From: Streptomyces sp. ICC1
Lineage (GTDB): Bacteria > Actinomycetota > Actinomycetes > Streptomycetales > Streptomycetaceae
Assembly (NCBI RefSeq): GCF_003287935.1
Contig: NZ_CP030287.1
Span: 1,054,001-1,118,000, forward strand
Direction of reading: 5' to 3'
Length of the DNA: 64,000 bases
Shown here one piece after another: positions 47,071 to 55,882 of the stretch. Numbering within the stretch: position 1 is the first letter of the stretch; each line of letters starts with the position of its first letter. A program made the position numbers and the translations under genes. A model generated the notes under the pieces. It was not told the DNA's origin and searched no databases. It saw only the letters and a list, made by a program, of their open reading frames with translations.

Positions 47071-48407
47071 CTTGCCTCCACCTTCCGCGGCTCCGCGCCG
47101 ATCTGCGCCGGGAAGTCCTTCAGGCGCCACACCGGCGACTTCAGGACCACCAGGACCGCGGTCAGGAAGACCGCGGCCGTGACGAACAAGGTCTCCCGCA
47201 GCCCGATGAGGTCGCCGAGCCAGCCGCCCAGCAGGGCGCCGAGCGGGAGCGTCCCCCAGGAGACGAACCGGTAGCCGGCGTTCATCCGGCCCAGGAGGTG
47301 GTCCGGGGTCATGGACTGGCGCAGGGAGATGATGTGGATGTTGGCGATGGTGCCGCCCGCGCCGATCAGGGCGAAGGCGGCGACGAACAGGGCGATCGAG
47401 GGCGCACCGCCGTTCGCCGGGGCCGCCGGGATGGCCACGGGCGCCAGGCAGCACAGCAGCAGGGCCGCCAGGATGGCCGGGCCGAGCCCGATCCTGCGCT
47501 TGAGCCGCTGCGCGAACATCGAGCCGACCAGGGAGCCCACCGCGCCGGTGCCCAGCAGCAGGCCGATGCCCCCGGGCGAGATGCCGAGCGTGCGGGCCGC
47601 GTACAGCACGAACACCGTCTGGAGCGACATCCAGCACAGGTTGTACAGCCCGGACTGGAGGGCGCAGGCCCGCAGGTGGGCGCTGTCCCAGATGATCCGG
47701 ACGCCCTGCTTGATGCTCGTGCGGATGCCGGTCCGCTCCTGCTGGGGCTCCGGCGCCGGTTCGGTGCGCCGTACCGCGAGCAGCGTGAGCACGGACACCA
47801 GGTACGAGATCCCGTTGATCAGCAGCGCGTAGGGGGCCGTGACCCAGCCGACGAGCAGGCCGGCCAGTCCGGGACCGCCGATCTGGGCCAGCGAACTGGT
47901 GCCCTGGAGCTTGCTGTTGCCCTCCACCAGGTGCTCCTTGCCGACCAGGGTCGGCAGGTACGACTGGTAGGAGACGTCGAAGACCACGGTCAGGGTGCCG
48001 ACGAGCAGCGCGGCGACGTAGACGTACTCGATGCGCAGCAGGTCGAGCACGGCCAGCAGCGGTACCGCGCTGACCAGCAGCGCGCGCCCCACGTTGGCCA
48101 TGATCATCAGGGGCCTGCGGCGCACCCGGTCGACCCAGACGCCGACCAGGAGGGTGACCATCAGGAACGGGGCGTAGGAGGCCGCGTTGACGAAGCCCAC
48201 CTGCGAGGAGCTGGCGTCGAGCGTGAGCACCGCGGTGAGCGGCAGTGCCAGGGTCGTGACCTGGGCCCCGACCTGTGAGATCGCCTCCCCGGACCAGAAC
48301 TTGAGGAATTCCGGGTCCCGCCAGAGCGTGGAGTTCCCGGCGCCGGCCGGGGGGCCGGCCGGCGCCTCCTCCAGCGCCTCGGCGGCTCCGTTCCCGATGT
48401 CGGTCAC
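47067..48407 (-). CDS. MFS exporter
   Basis: A 446-residue major facilitator with 12 predicted helices, of the MFS_3/enterobactin-exporter-like type common beside biosynthetic genes: FWSGEAISQVGAQVTTLALPL, VGVWVDRVRRRPLM, LGRMNAGYRFVSWGTLPLGALLGG. Expected role: efflux of the cluster's product. The GTG start at 48407 overlaps the ATP-grasp stop (48404) as GTGA, and its own stop overlaps the aminotransferase start in the same way, so three proteins are translationally chained. Confidence 0.92.
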   Translation of the reverse strand: MTDIGNGAAEALEEAPAGPPAGAGNSTLWRDPEFLKFWSGEAISQVGAQVTTLALPLTAVLTLDASSSQVGFVNAASYAPFLMVTLLVGVWVDRVRRRPLMIMANVGRALLVSAVPLLAVLDLLRIEYVYVAALLVGTLTVVFDVSYQSYLPTLVGKEHLVEGNSKLQGTSSLAQIGGPGLAGLLVGWVTAPYALLINGISYLVSVLTLLAVRRTEPAPEPQQERTGIRTSIKQGVRIIWDSAHLRACALQSGLYNLCWMSLQTVFVLYAARTLGISPGGIGLLLGTGAVGSLVGSMFAQRLKRRIGLGPAILAALLLCCLAPVAIPAAPANGGAPSIALFVAAFALIGAGGTIANIHIISLRQSMTPDHLLGRMNAGYRFVSWGTLPLGALLGGWLGDLIGLRETLFVTAAVFLTAVLVVLKSPVWRLKDFPAQIGAEPRKVEAR

Positions 48408-51022
48408 TTGGCTTCCACCACCCCGGCGGCCGGGTCGACGTGGAAGGCACAGCCGATCTGTGCGCCGCGCAGCATGCTGACGATGCCCACGGCCGGGTCG
48501 GTGACGCCGCGGGCCAGGGTGCCGGCGTAGCGCCCGTCGACCATCAGGGTCCCGTAGGCGACGGCCATGTCCTCGCAGCTCTCGCCGTCCTCGGAGAGGA
48601 ACCGCTCGGTGGTCGGCAGCAGCCGGTGCTGCAGGACGAACGGGCCGTCCGTGGCCTGCCGCAGCTTGGCCACCCACTCCTTCTGGTCGGTGGTCCAGCC
48701 GGGGGTCACGCCGACGCCGCCGTAGAGCAGCGTGGGCTTGAGGACGAGGTGGTCCTTGTTGGCGATGGCGTAGGGCAGCAGGTCGATCTTCTCGCCGTCG
48801 AAGGTGACCTTCTCGTCGCGCACGAACCGGGTCCAGGGCAGGATCCGGTCGATCAGTTCGCGCTCCTCCTCGGTGAAGAACCCGCGGTTGCGCTCGTCGC
48901 TGAGCATCGCGAGGCTGCCCTTGTTGCCGTACAGCTCGCAGTCCAGCGGGGCGAACAGCTCGACGCGGCCGGCCTCGACGGCGTCGAGCAGCGGGTTGAC
49001 GAGGTCGTAGGTGCGGGGCTCGTCCGGCATTTCGCCGGGCAGGAACATCCGGTAGACCACGTCGACCTTGCGGCCGCGGTGCAGGACGTTGCCGTCCTCG
49101 TACGCGAAGTCGCCGAGGTGGCAGACGACGGGCTCGAAGCCGAGCCGCTCGAAGGCCGGGACGACGAAGTCCATCCAGCACTTGGACTTCTCGAAGCCCT
49201 CGGGCCAGTCGGTGATGGCGAGCAGCGGGCGCAGGGCGCCTTCGAGGGAGGGCGCCTGGCGGCGCAGCACCTCGGTGATGCGGGCGAGCGGGTCGGGGTA
49301 GACCAGGCCCTCGGCGTCCGCGAACTTCACGAACTCCTCGTCCTGGACCAGGGCGCGGGCGAACTCGCCCATCTGCCAGCCGCCGAGCGAGGAGCCGGTG
49401 TTGAGCTCCATGACGCGGAAGCCGCCGGTCTCGCGGTACAGGTCGGCGCGGGAGAGCGGGGCGAGCTCGTCGGAGGAGCCCCGCAGGACCAGGTCGGCCT
49501 GGGTCGGGGACATTCCGACGGCCTTGGCGAAGGCGCGCAGGTCGCCGTCGAAGAGCCGGGCGGGCACCGCCTTCAGCAGTTCGAAGAGGCCGCCGAGGTC
49601 GTGCTCGAGGGTGGCGACGTCCGTGGCGCTGAGGAAGACGGGGCGGTTGAGGCCCTCGCCGCCGCCGGCGCCGGTGCGGAAGCGCTCCACGCCCCGGACG
49701 CCGGAGACGGTCATCCGCCGGGAGGTGCGCTCGTGGTCGAAGAAGCGGCGGGTCACGGCGTTCTCCACGCGGGCGCCCAGGCGGTGTGCGGCGACTCCGG
49801 AGACCTCGGTACGGGAGAGCTCCTCGGCCCGGTCCAGGGCGCGGCGGGTCCCGGCGGGGCTGTCGCTCACCGCGATGAGGGCCGCGGAGCGGGGGGTCAG
49901 GCCGCGCGGCGGGAGCAGCAGCTCGTCGCCGGGCTCCACCAGGGCGATCGCCTCGACCAGGTCCTCGACGTCCTCGGGCGCGGGCAGCACGACCCGGTCG
50001 ACGGCTCCGTCGTAGGCCGGGTAGAGGAAGCGGACCTCGGCGCTCTTGGAGTGCGTCGGGGTGATGTCGGGGGTCTCCTCGAAGGCGATCCGGGCGGCGG
50101 CCAGGGGCAGGTCCACCCCGGTGGCCAGCTTGTTCAGGTGCGGGATGAGGTCGCCGCCGAGGCGGCCGTTGAGCTCGATCAGCCGGGGGCCGTCCGCGGC
50201 GACGCGCAGTTCGGTGTGGGTGACGCCGTAGTCGACGCCGGCCGCGCGGTGGGACCCCTGGACCAGTTCGGTGACGGCGTCCGCCCACGGCTCGTCGCGC
50301 CAGTCGGTGACGAGGTGGCCGACCTCCTCGAAGTACGGGTGGGCGCCCAGGCGCTTGCGGGCCACTGCCACCGGGGTGGCGACGCCGTCCACGACGACGC
50401 TGTCCACGCTGAGTTCGGGGCCTTCGACGAACTCCTCGATCAGGACGGAGGCGGTGGTGCCGGCGCCGCGCAGGCGGCTGGTGGAGGCGAGCTTGAAGGC
50501 CCGGCGCAGGCCGTCGACGTCGCGGGCCATCATGACGCCGAAGCTGCCGCCGAGGGTGCGGGGCTTGACGACCACGGGGAAGCCGATGGTCTCGGCGGCG
50601 GCGACGGCCTCGTCCTCGGTGGTGGCCGGGATGTAGCGGACGGCGGCCATGCCGGCGGCTTCCAGGGCCTGGCGGGTGGCGTACTTGTCGCGGCAGATGC
50701 GGGCGGCCGCGGGGTCCATGGACCGCATGCCCAGCTTCTTGGCGACCGAGGACACGGCGACGAGGGACCACTCGTCCCAGGTGACGATCGCGGCGTTCGC
50801 GACCTCGCCGCGCAGGTCGGCGACCGGTGCGTACAGCTTGGCGGCGTCCGTGGTGTCCGCGATCCGGTGGGTCTCCACGTAGCGGGCCTGCCAGGTGGGC
50901 GCCTCAGGCGCGACGAGCGTCACCTCGTAGTGCTGGGCGAGGGAGGCCAGGGCGTATTCGCGGTACTGGCGTATGCGGCTGCCGACGAGGATGACGCGCT
51001 GGCGTTCAGAGGTGAAGACCAC
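48404..51022 (-). CDS. Double ligase: ATP-grasp fused to a circularly permuted-type ATP-grasp
   Basis: An 872-residue protein with two ligase-like halves. Residues 1 to about 410 are a carboxylate-amine ATP-grasp (FPVVVKPRTLGGSFGVMMAR, LIEEFVEGPELSVDS, LIELNGRLGGDLIPHLN). Residues about 440-872 resemble circularly permuted ATP-grasp proteins (RVMELNTGSSLGG, NPLLDAVEAGRVELFAPLD, LVLKPTLLYGGVGVTPGW, FVLQHRLLPTTERFLSE). Each half could form an amide bond between a carboxyl-phosphate and an amine. Fusion of both kinds in one chain is uncommon. The start is GTG at 51022 with AAGGA eight bases upstream. It works beside a third ATP-grasp (51126-52394), so up to three peptide bonds could be made without an NRPS. 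Confidence 0.87.
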   Translation of the reverse strand: MVFTSERQRVILVGSRIRQYREYALASLAQHYEVTLVAPEAPTWQARYVETHRIADTTDAAKLYAPVADLRGEVANAAIVTWDEWSLVAVSSVAKKLGMRSMDPAAARICRDKYATRQALEAAGMAAVRYIPATTEDEAVAAAETIGFPVVVKPRTLGGSFGVMMARDVDGLRRAFKLASTSRLRGAGTTASVLIEEFVEGPELSVDSVVVDGVATPVAVARKRLGAHPYFEEVGHLVTDWRDEPWADAVTELVQGSHRAAGVDYGVTHTELRVAADGPRLIELNGRLGGDLIPHLNKLATGVDLPLAAARIAFEETPDITPTHSKSAEVRFLYPAYDGAVDRVVLPAPEDVEDLVEAIALVEPGDELLLPPRGLTPRSAALIAVSDSPAGTRRALDRAEELSRTEVSGVAAHRLGARVENAVTRRFFDHERTSRRMTVSGVRGVERFRTGAGGGEGLNRPVFLSATDVATLEHDLGGLFELLKAVPARLFDGDLRAFAKAVGMSPTQADLVLRGSSDELAPLSRADLYRETGGFRVMELNTGSSLGGWQMGEFARALVQDEEFVKFADAEGLVYPDPLARITEVLRRQAPSLEGALRPLLAITDWPEGFEKSKCWMDFVVPAFERLGFEPVVCHLGDFAYEDGNVLHRGRKVDVVYRMFLPGEMPDEPRTYDLVNPLLDAVEAGRVELFAPLDCELYGNKGSLAMLSDERNRGFFTEEERELIDRILPWTRFVRDEKVTFDGEKIDLLPYAIANKDHLVLKPTLLYGGVGVTPGWTTDQKEWVAKLRQATDGPFVLQHRLLPTTERFLSEDGESCEDMAVAYGTLMVDGRYAGTLARGVTDPAVGIVSMLRGAQIGCAFHVDPAAGVVEAK

Positions 51023-51088
51023 GGTGTGTTCCTTTCCGATGCGGGGCGTGGTGCCTTGGCCCCGCCAAGACGGGGGGTGCTGGGGAGG

Positions 51089-51120
51089 GGCGCGCCGCGG
51101 GCTGGTCCGCGCGGCGCGCC
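51089..51120 (-). terminator. Hairpin between the two ATP-grasp genes
   Basis: A perfect 11-base GC stem (51089-51099 with 51110-51120) with a ten-base loop, directly after the upstream ATP-grasp stop at 51126. It could attenuate transcription into the downstream genes or protect the upstream message. Confidence 0.65.
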
Positions 51121-51125
51121 GTGTG

Positions 51126-52394
51126 TCAGTTCTGCGGGTCGGGCGGGCCGGCGGCCGGTACGCAGGTCAGCCGGAAGCCGTTCGCGGCCTCGGTGATGGC
51201 CGCCTCGACCTCCCGGGTGGAGGGGCCGCGGAAGCGGAAGCGGGTGCCGACGTGCTCGTAGCCGCTGATCGCCGGGGCCACGTCGCCGACCGGGGTGTGC
51301 AGGACGGCGTACGGGAGGCGGCCCGGCCGGGGCGTGCCCACCCAGCCGGCGGCCTCCACCCGGCAGGGGGCGGGCACCGGCAGCGGGAGGAGCAGGTAGC
51401 CGCCGACCTCGCCGGTCTTCAGGGGCGGCAGGACCGGGGTCAGGCCGAGCTGGATGTCGACGGCGGCGGCCATCAGGTCGACGCCGTGGACGTCGCGCCA
51501 GGTGAAGGGGATCTCGCCGCCGCCCACCCGGGCCCCGCATTCGAGGAAGACCAGCGCGGGCCCGCCGTCGGGCGCCGCGGTGACGAAGGCCTCCAGGTGG
51601 AAGACCCACGGCCGGGTGCCGCCGAGGGCGGCGCCGACGGCCGCGGCGAAGGCCTCCGTGGCCTCCAGGAGCGCGGGGTCGTCCTCCTCCACGGAGCCGA
51701 GCCAGGTGCCCTGGGTGAAGTCGGCGCAGGTGCCGCCGACGTAGCGGGAGACCGTCCAGCTGCCCAGCGAATCGCCCTCCCACAGGCCGTCGATGTGCAG
51801 GATCGGCCCGTCCACGTAGCTCTGGACGAGGTACGGCTCCCCGGCCAGGGCGGCGGCCAGGCCCGCCACCTCGGCCACGTCCTCGGCGCGGTCCACCCGG
51901 ACCACGCCCCGGCTGGCGGTGCCCCGGTGCGGTTTGACGACCACCGGCCAGCCGTGGGCTTCGCCGAAGTCGGTCACCGCGGCCGGGTCGGGCGCCGGGG
52001 CGAAGGCCGGTACGGGCAGCCCGGCGGCCGCCGCCGTGCGGCACATCGTCAGCTTGTCGCGGAAGACGGCCAGTTCGGCGGTGTGCTGGCCGGGGATCGC
52101 GAACTCCTCGCGGATCAGCGCGGCCGTGTCGAGGTCTCCCTCGTTGAGGGCGACGAGCCGGGCCGGGGTGCCGAAACGGGCGGCGAGGCCGGTGACGGCC
52201 GCGCGCACGGCGGGCAGGTCGTCGGTCAGCCCCACGGCGACGACCGCGGCGGCGGCCGGGGGCAGCGAGGCGCGGCCGAGCTCGGTGCTCACGTAGGTGA
52301 CGTGGGCGGCGGCGTGGTCGAGGTAGTCGGTGTAGTGCGCGTGGGTGTCCCGCCAACGGTGCAGGACGAGGATGTGGGGGCGGTCGCCGTTCAT
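51126..52394 (-). CDS. ATP-grasp amino acid ligase
   Basis: A 422-residue ATP-grasp protein of the amino acid/dipeptide ligase type (BtrJ/DdaF-like by general layout). It contains WPVVVKPHRGTASRGVVRV (ATP-binding lysine and small loop), YLVQSYVDGPILHIDGL, FHLEAFVT and the metal-binding FLECGARVGGGEIPF. It should activate a carboxylate as acyl phosphate and couple it to an amine. The ATG at 52394 overlaps the amidohydrolase stop as ATGA. It is one of three ligase-type domains in the unit. Confidence 0.9.
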   Translation of the reverse strand: MNGDRPHILVLHRWRDTHAHYTDYLDHAAAHVTYVSTELGRASLPPAAAAVVAVGLTDDLPAVRAAVTGLAARFGTPARLVALNEGDLDTAALIREEFAIPGQHTAELAVFRDKLTMCRTAAAAGLPVPAFAPAPDPAAVTDFGEAHGWPVVVKPHRGTASRGVVRVDRAEDVAEVAGLAAALAGEPYLVQSYVDGPILHIDGLWEGDSLGSWTVSRYVGGTCADFTQGTWLGSVEEDDPALLEATEAFAAAVGAALGGTRPWVFHLEAFVTAAPDGGPALVFLECGARVGGGEIPFTWRDVHGVDLMAAAVDIQLGLTPVLPPLKTGEVGGYLLLPLPVPAPCRVEAAGWVGTPRPGRLPYAVLHTPVGDVAPAISGYEHVGTRFRFRGPSTREVEAAITEAANGFRLTCVPAAGPPDPQN

Positions 52395-53755
52395 GCGCTC
52401 CGGCCCTCCTCTCCCGGCTGCACGGCCGCGGCGGCCTCGGCGGTCTCGGGCACCTCGGAGGTCTCAGAGGTCTCGGCGGGCTGGGCGGTCTCGGCGGCGA
52501 GCCAGGGCAGGGCGGCCGTGGCCATCGTGCGGACGCCCACGGACAGCGCGGGTCCGGCGACGGGCGCGAAGGTGGACGAGTGGTTCTGCGGGAGGTCCTC
52601 CAGCCGGCCGGCCGCGAAGGCCTCGCCGAAGGCCTGCGGGTCGAGGCCGCCGTAGAACCAGTACACCGAGGGGACTCCGGCCGCGGTGGCGAGGAGTCCG
52701 AAGTCCTCGCTGGCGGTGGTCGGGCCCATGGTCATGACGGCGCCGGCCCCGAAGTGGTCGCGGTGGGCCTGGGCGACCCGCTCGGCGCTCGCCGTGTCGT
52801 TGACCGTCATCGGCAGGTGGTAGACGGAGGTGATCTCCGGGTCGGCGGTCGCTCCGGCGGCGGCCGACTCGGCGCGCGCCAGGCGCTCGATGGCCGCGAG
52901 CACCTTCTCGCGCACCGGGGCGGAGCTGGTGCGGACGTTGATGCCGAGCTCGGCGGTGTCGGGTATGACCGCGGCGGTGGTGCCGGCCTGCAGCTTGCCG
53001 ACGGTGAGCACCACCGGTTCCTGGGCGGCGACCTCGCGGGAGACCACCGTCTGGAGCCGCAGCACCAGGGAGGCGGCCATGACCACCGGGTCCACCGCGG
53101 CCTCGGGCTTGGAGCCGTGGCCGCCGCGCCCGAAGAGCTTGACGGTGATGGAGTCGGTGGCGCCCATGACCGTGCCGGGCAGGGTCGCGACGAGTCCGAC
53201 CGGGCCGGGTCCCACGTGCGAGCCGAGGATGACGTCGGGGCGCGGGAACCGCTCGAAGAGGCCGTCCTCGACCATCTCGCGGGCGCCGTAGCCGCTCTCC
53301 TCGCCCGGCTGGAAGACGGCGACGACGGTGCCCCGCCAGGCCTCCCGGTTGCGGGCGAACAGCTCGCAGGTCCCGATCAGGGCGGCCACGTGCAGATCGT
53401 GTCCGCAGGCGTGCATCACCGGCACCTCGGCGCCCGTGTCGTCGGTGGCGGTCTCCGTGCTCGCGTACGGCAGTCCGGTGGCCTCCTTGACGGGCAGCGC
53501 GTCCATGTCGGCGCGCAGCATGGCCACGGGTCCGTCGCCGTTGCGGAGAACGGCGACCACGCCGGTGCGGCCGACGCCGGTGGTGATCTCCCAGCCGCCC
53601 TGGGCGGCCAGCCGCTCGGCGACGAGCGCGGCGGTCCGCTTCTCCTGGAAGGCGAGTTCGGGGTGTGCGTGCAGTTCGCGATAGTCGGCTTCAAGGGCCG
53701 GCATCAGCGAGTCGAGACCATCGAGCAGTGCAGTCATGGCGTCCTTCTCAGACAT
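52391..53755 (-). CDS. M20-family amidohydrolase/peptidase
   Basis: A 454-residue zinc/manganese amidohydrolase of the IAA-amino acid hydrolase/hippurate hydrolase type. The metal and catalytic residues appear in HAHPELAFQEKRT, LRADMDALPV, MHACGHDLHVA, FQPGEESGYGAREM, SHVGPGP and TASEDFGLL. Such enzymes remove N-acyl groups from amino acids; here it could unmask an amine acetylated by the cluster's GNAT enzyme or process a peptide. The C-terminus has an Ala/Glu/Thr-rich tail. Its start overlaps the upstream transporter stop by eight bases. Confidence 0.92.
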   Translation of the reverse strand: MSEKDAMTALLDGLDSLMPALEADYRELHAHPELAFQEKRTAALVAERLAAQGGWEITTGVGRTGVVAVLRNGDGPVAMLRADMDALPVKEATGLPYASTETATDDTGAEVPVMHACGHDLHVAALIGTCELFARNREAWRGTVVAVFQPGEESGYGAREMVEDGLFERFPRPDVILGSHVGPGPVGLVATLPGTVMGATDSITVKLFGRGGHGSKPEAAVDPVVMAASLVLRLQTVVSREVAAQEPVVLTVGKLQAGTTAAVIPDTAELGINVRTSSAPVREKVLAAIERLARAESAAAGATADPEITSVYHLPMTVNDTASAERVAQAHRDHFGAGAVMTMGPTTASEDFGLLATAAGVPSVYWFYGGLDPQAFGEAFAAGRLEDLPQNHSSTFAPVAGPALSVGVRTMATAALPWLAAETAQPAETSETSEVPETAEAAAAVQPGEEGRSA

Positions 53756-55109
53756 GAGGGGTTACGGAGGACGTGGGGTGCTCGCGTACACCCCATGAGG
53801 CGGCCAGCGCCGCCGCGGCGGTGAGTGCGGGCCACCACGGCAGCCAGTCGTTGTGCCCTGCCGAGCGCAGCAGCTCCGCGAGCATCGGGAAGGTGCCGCC
53901 GAAGAGGCTGATCGCGGCCGCGGTGGGCAGGCCCACCGCCACGGCGCGCACGGCCGTCGGGAACATCCGGCCGGCGAAGACGTTGCTCACGGCGAGCGGC
54001 AGGCCCAGCAGGAAGAGCAGGACCACGGTGACCAGTTGGACGGGCACCCGGCCGGAGGTCATGGCCGCCAGCAGCGGGACGGTGCCCAGGGCGAGCCCGG
54101 CGAAGCCGGTGCGCAGGACGGGCAGGGCGCCGAACCGGTCCGCGGCCTTGCCGCCGCCGAGCATCGCGGCCAGCAGGGCCGCCATGCCCAGCAGCAGGGC
54201 CGCGGAGGTCTCCTCCTTGGTGGCGGCGCCCGCGCTGGCCGCGTAGGACGGGAAGTCGACGGTGACGAAGTAGAAGGCGGTGGTGGCGCCGGAGGTGATG
54301 GCGAACACCACGGCGAGGCTTCCGAGGTGGGAGCGGAGCACCGGCCAGGGGCTCGGCGCCTTGGCGGCGGCGGCCGTGAAGGCGGCGCTCTCCGCCGCGC
54401 CGCGCCGGATCCACAGGGCGGTGAGGCCGAGCAGGCCGCCGAAGACGAAGCCGTAGCGCCAGCCGCCGTCCTCGACCCCGCTCTCCCCGAACACCCCGAG
54501 CAGGACGTTCATCACGATGAAGGACAGCGCGCTGCCCAGCACCACGCCCGCGTAGGAGACGGCGCTGTAGAAGTAGCGCCGCCCGGCCGGGGCGGTCTCG
54601 GTGACGTACGCGGCCACGCTCGGGTTCTCCGCTCCCACCGAGAGCCCCTGCACCAGCCGGGCGCCGACCACCAGGAGCGGGGCGGCCAGGCCGATGGAGG
54701 CGTATCCGGGTACGACGGCCAGGAGCAGGGAGCCGGCCGCGATGAGGCCGACGGTGAGGGTCAGTCCGTAGCGCCGGCCGCGGGTGTCGGTGAGGCGGCC
54801 GATGAGCACGCTGCCCAGGGGCCGGACCAGGAAGCCGAGGGCGAAGCCCAGGTAGGCGGCGATGAGTTTGGCGGTGGGCGAGGAGCCGGGGAAGAGCGCC
54901 TCGGCGAAGTAGGGGGCCAGGATGCCGTAGATGGTCCAGTCGTAGGCCTCGACCACCGAGCCGACGGTGGCGGCGGCCAGTTCCCTGCGGGGCCGCCGGG
55001 CCGCCGCGGGGACGGTGCCCGTCTGCGCGGGGGCGGTGTCCGCCGCCGCGGGGACGGTGCCCGCCGCGGCGCCGGCCGCCGGTAAGCCGACTTGCTCAGT
55101 GCTGGTCAT
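53748..55109 (-). CDS. MFS transporter, MHS (metabolite:H+ symporter) type
   Basis: A 453-residue, 12-helix transporter of the MHS group, shown by VGSVVEAYDWTIYGILAPYF, FLVRPLGSVLIGRLTDTRGRR and GARLVQGLSVGAENPSVAAYV. Members import organic acids or zwitterions with protons; in this unit it may import a precursor, complementing the exporter at 47067-48407. The first 40 residues are Ala/Pro/Thr-rich and cytoplasmic. Its ATG overlaps the upstream stop by 14 bases. Confidence 0.9.
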   Translation of the reverse strand: MTSTEQVGLPAAGAAAGTVPAAADTAPAQTGTVPAAARRPRRELAAATVGSVVEAYDWTIYGILAPYFAEALFPGSSPTAKLIAAYLGFALGFLVRPLGSVLIGRLTDTRGRRYGLTLTVGLIAAGSLLLAVVPGYASIGLAAPLLVVGARLVQGLSVGAENPSVAAYVTETAPAGRRYFYSAVSYAGVVLGSALSFIVMNVLLGVFGESGVEDGGWRYGFVFGGLLGLTALWIRRGAAESAAFTAAAAKAPSPWPVLRSHLGSLAVVFAITSGATTAFYFVTVDFPSYAASAGAATKEETSAALLLGMAALLAAMLGGGKAADRFGALPVLRTGFAGLALGTVPLLAAMTSGRVPVQLVTVVLLFLLGLPLAVSNVFAGRMFPTAVRAVAVGLPTAAAISLFGGTFPMLAELLRSAGHNDWLPWWPALTAAAALAASWGVREHPTSSVTPHV

Positions 55110-55809
55110 CTGTCACTCCGTAGACCCTGATCAATGTGTCGTCCGGGCCGGGGAACGGCACGGCGTGCAGCCGGACCCCGGTCGCCGGGAGTTCCTCCAG
55201 GCCGGTCAGGCCCGTGAGGGCGGGCAGGCCGGCGGCGGCGAGTGCCCGCGCCACCGGTCCGTCGCCCTGCCGGCTGTCGGTCGCCACGAGGGCCGCGCCC
55301 TGCCCGGCGAGCAGTTCCACCGCGTCCTCGGTGAGGTACGGGCCGTCCTGGCGGCCGGTCTGCACCACGACGGCGTGTCCGGCGAGGTCGAAGGGGGCCA
55401 GCGCGAGCCGGTCGGCGACCGGCCGCCCGGCTCCGAGGAGTCGCAGCAGGACCACGGGCAGGTCCACCAGGCCGGCCAGGGCCGGTGCGCCGCCGCCGGG
55501 AGCCGCGGGCCAGGCGGCCCTGGTCGCGGGGCCGGTCAGGTCGGCGGTGCGGCGGCCCGAGCCGGGGGCGGCGGTGTGGCGGGAGCCCTTGTGCGGCTCC
55601 TGGAGCAGCTCCCGGCGCGTGATCTTCGTGCTGCCGACCATCAGCAGTCCGAGGTGGCGCACCAGCAGTTCGCCGAGCTCCCCGTCGGCGATGTCGTCAC
55701 CGGGGATGTCCAGCCGGAATCCCTGGGTCTGCAAGGCGCCGCCGTTGCTGAAGACGACCTCCGCGTCGAAGTCGACCCGCCACTGACCGCTGCTCGTTCC
55801 CGTGGTCAT
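55096..55809 (-). CDS. Cyclase/kynurenine-formamidase-like protein lacking the metal motif
   Basis: A 237-residue protein. Residues about 10-65 (VDFDAEVVFSNGGALQTQGF, LLVRHLGLLMVGSTKI, EPHKGSRH) resemble a domain that precedes the cyclase family (kynurenine formamidase fold) in some actinobacterial proteins. The second part (VADRLALAPFDLAGHAVVVQTG, PYLTEDAVELLAGQGAALVATDS, ALTGLTGLEELPATGVRLHAVP) looks like that fold's core. The metal-binding HxGTHxDxP motif of active cyclases is not present, so it may be inactive or act without metal. I am unsure of its function. It lies 73 bases after the aminotransferase gene. Confidence 0.65.
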   Translation of the reverse strand: MTTGTSSGQWRVDFDAEVVFSNGGALQTQGFRLDIPGDDIADGELGELLVRHLGLLMVGSTKITRRELLQEPHKGSRHTAAPGSGRRTADLTGPATRAAWPAAPGGGAPALAGLVDLPVVLLRLLGAGRPVADRLALAPFDLAGHAVVVQTGRQDGPYLTEDAVELLAGQGAALVATDSRQGDGPVARALAAAGLPALTGLTGLEELPATGVRLHAVPFPGPDDTLIRVYGVTDDQH

Positions 55810-55882
55810 GTCCCTGTCCTCGCGTTCGTGGATCCGCCGTTCGCGGATCCGTGCCCTGTCGTGCCGAACCGGCCGTTGCCGC

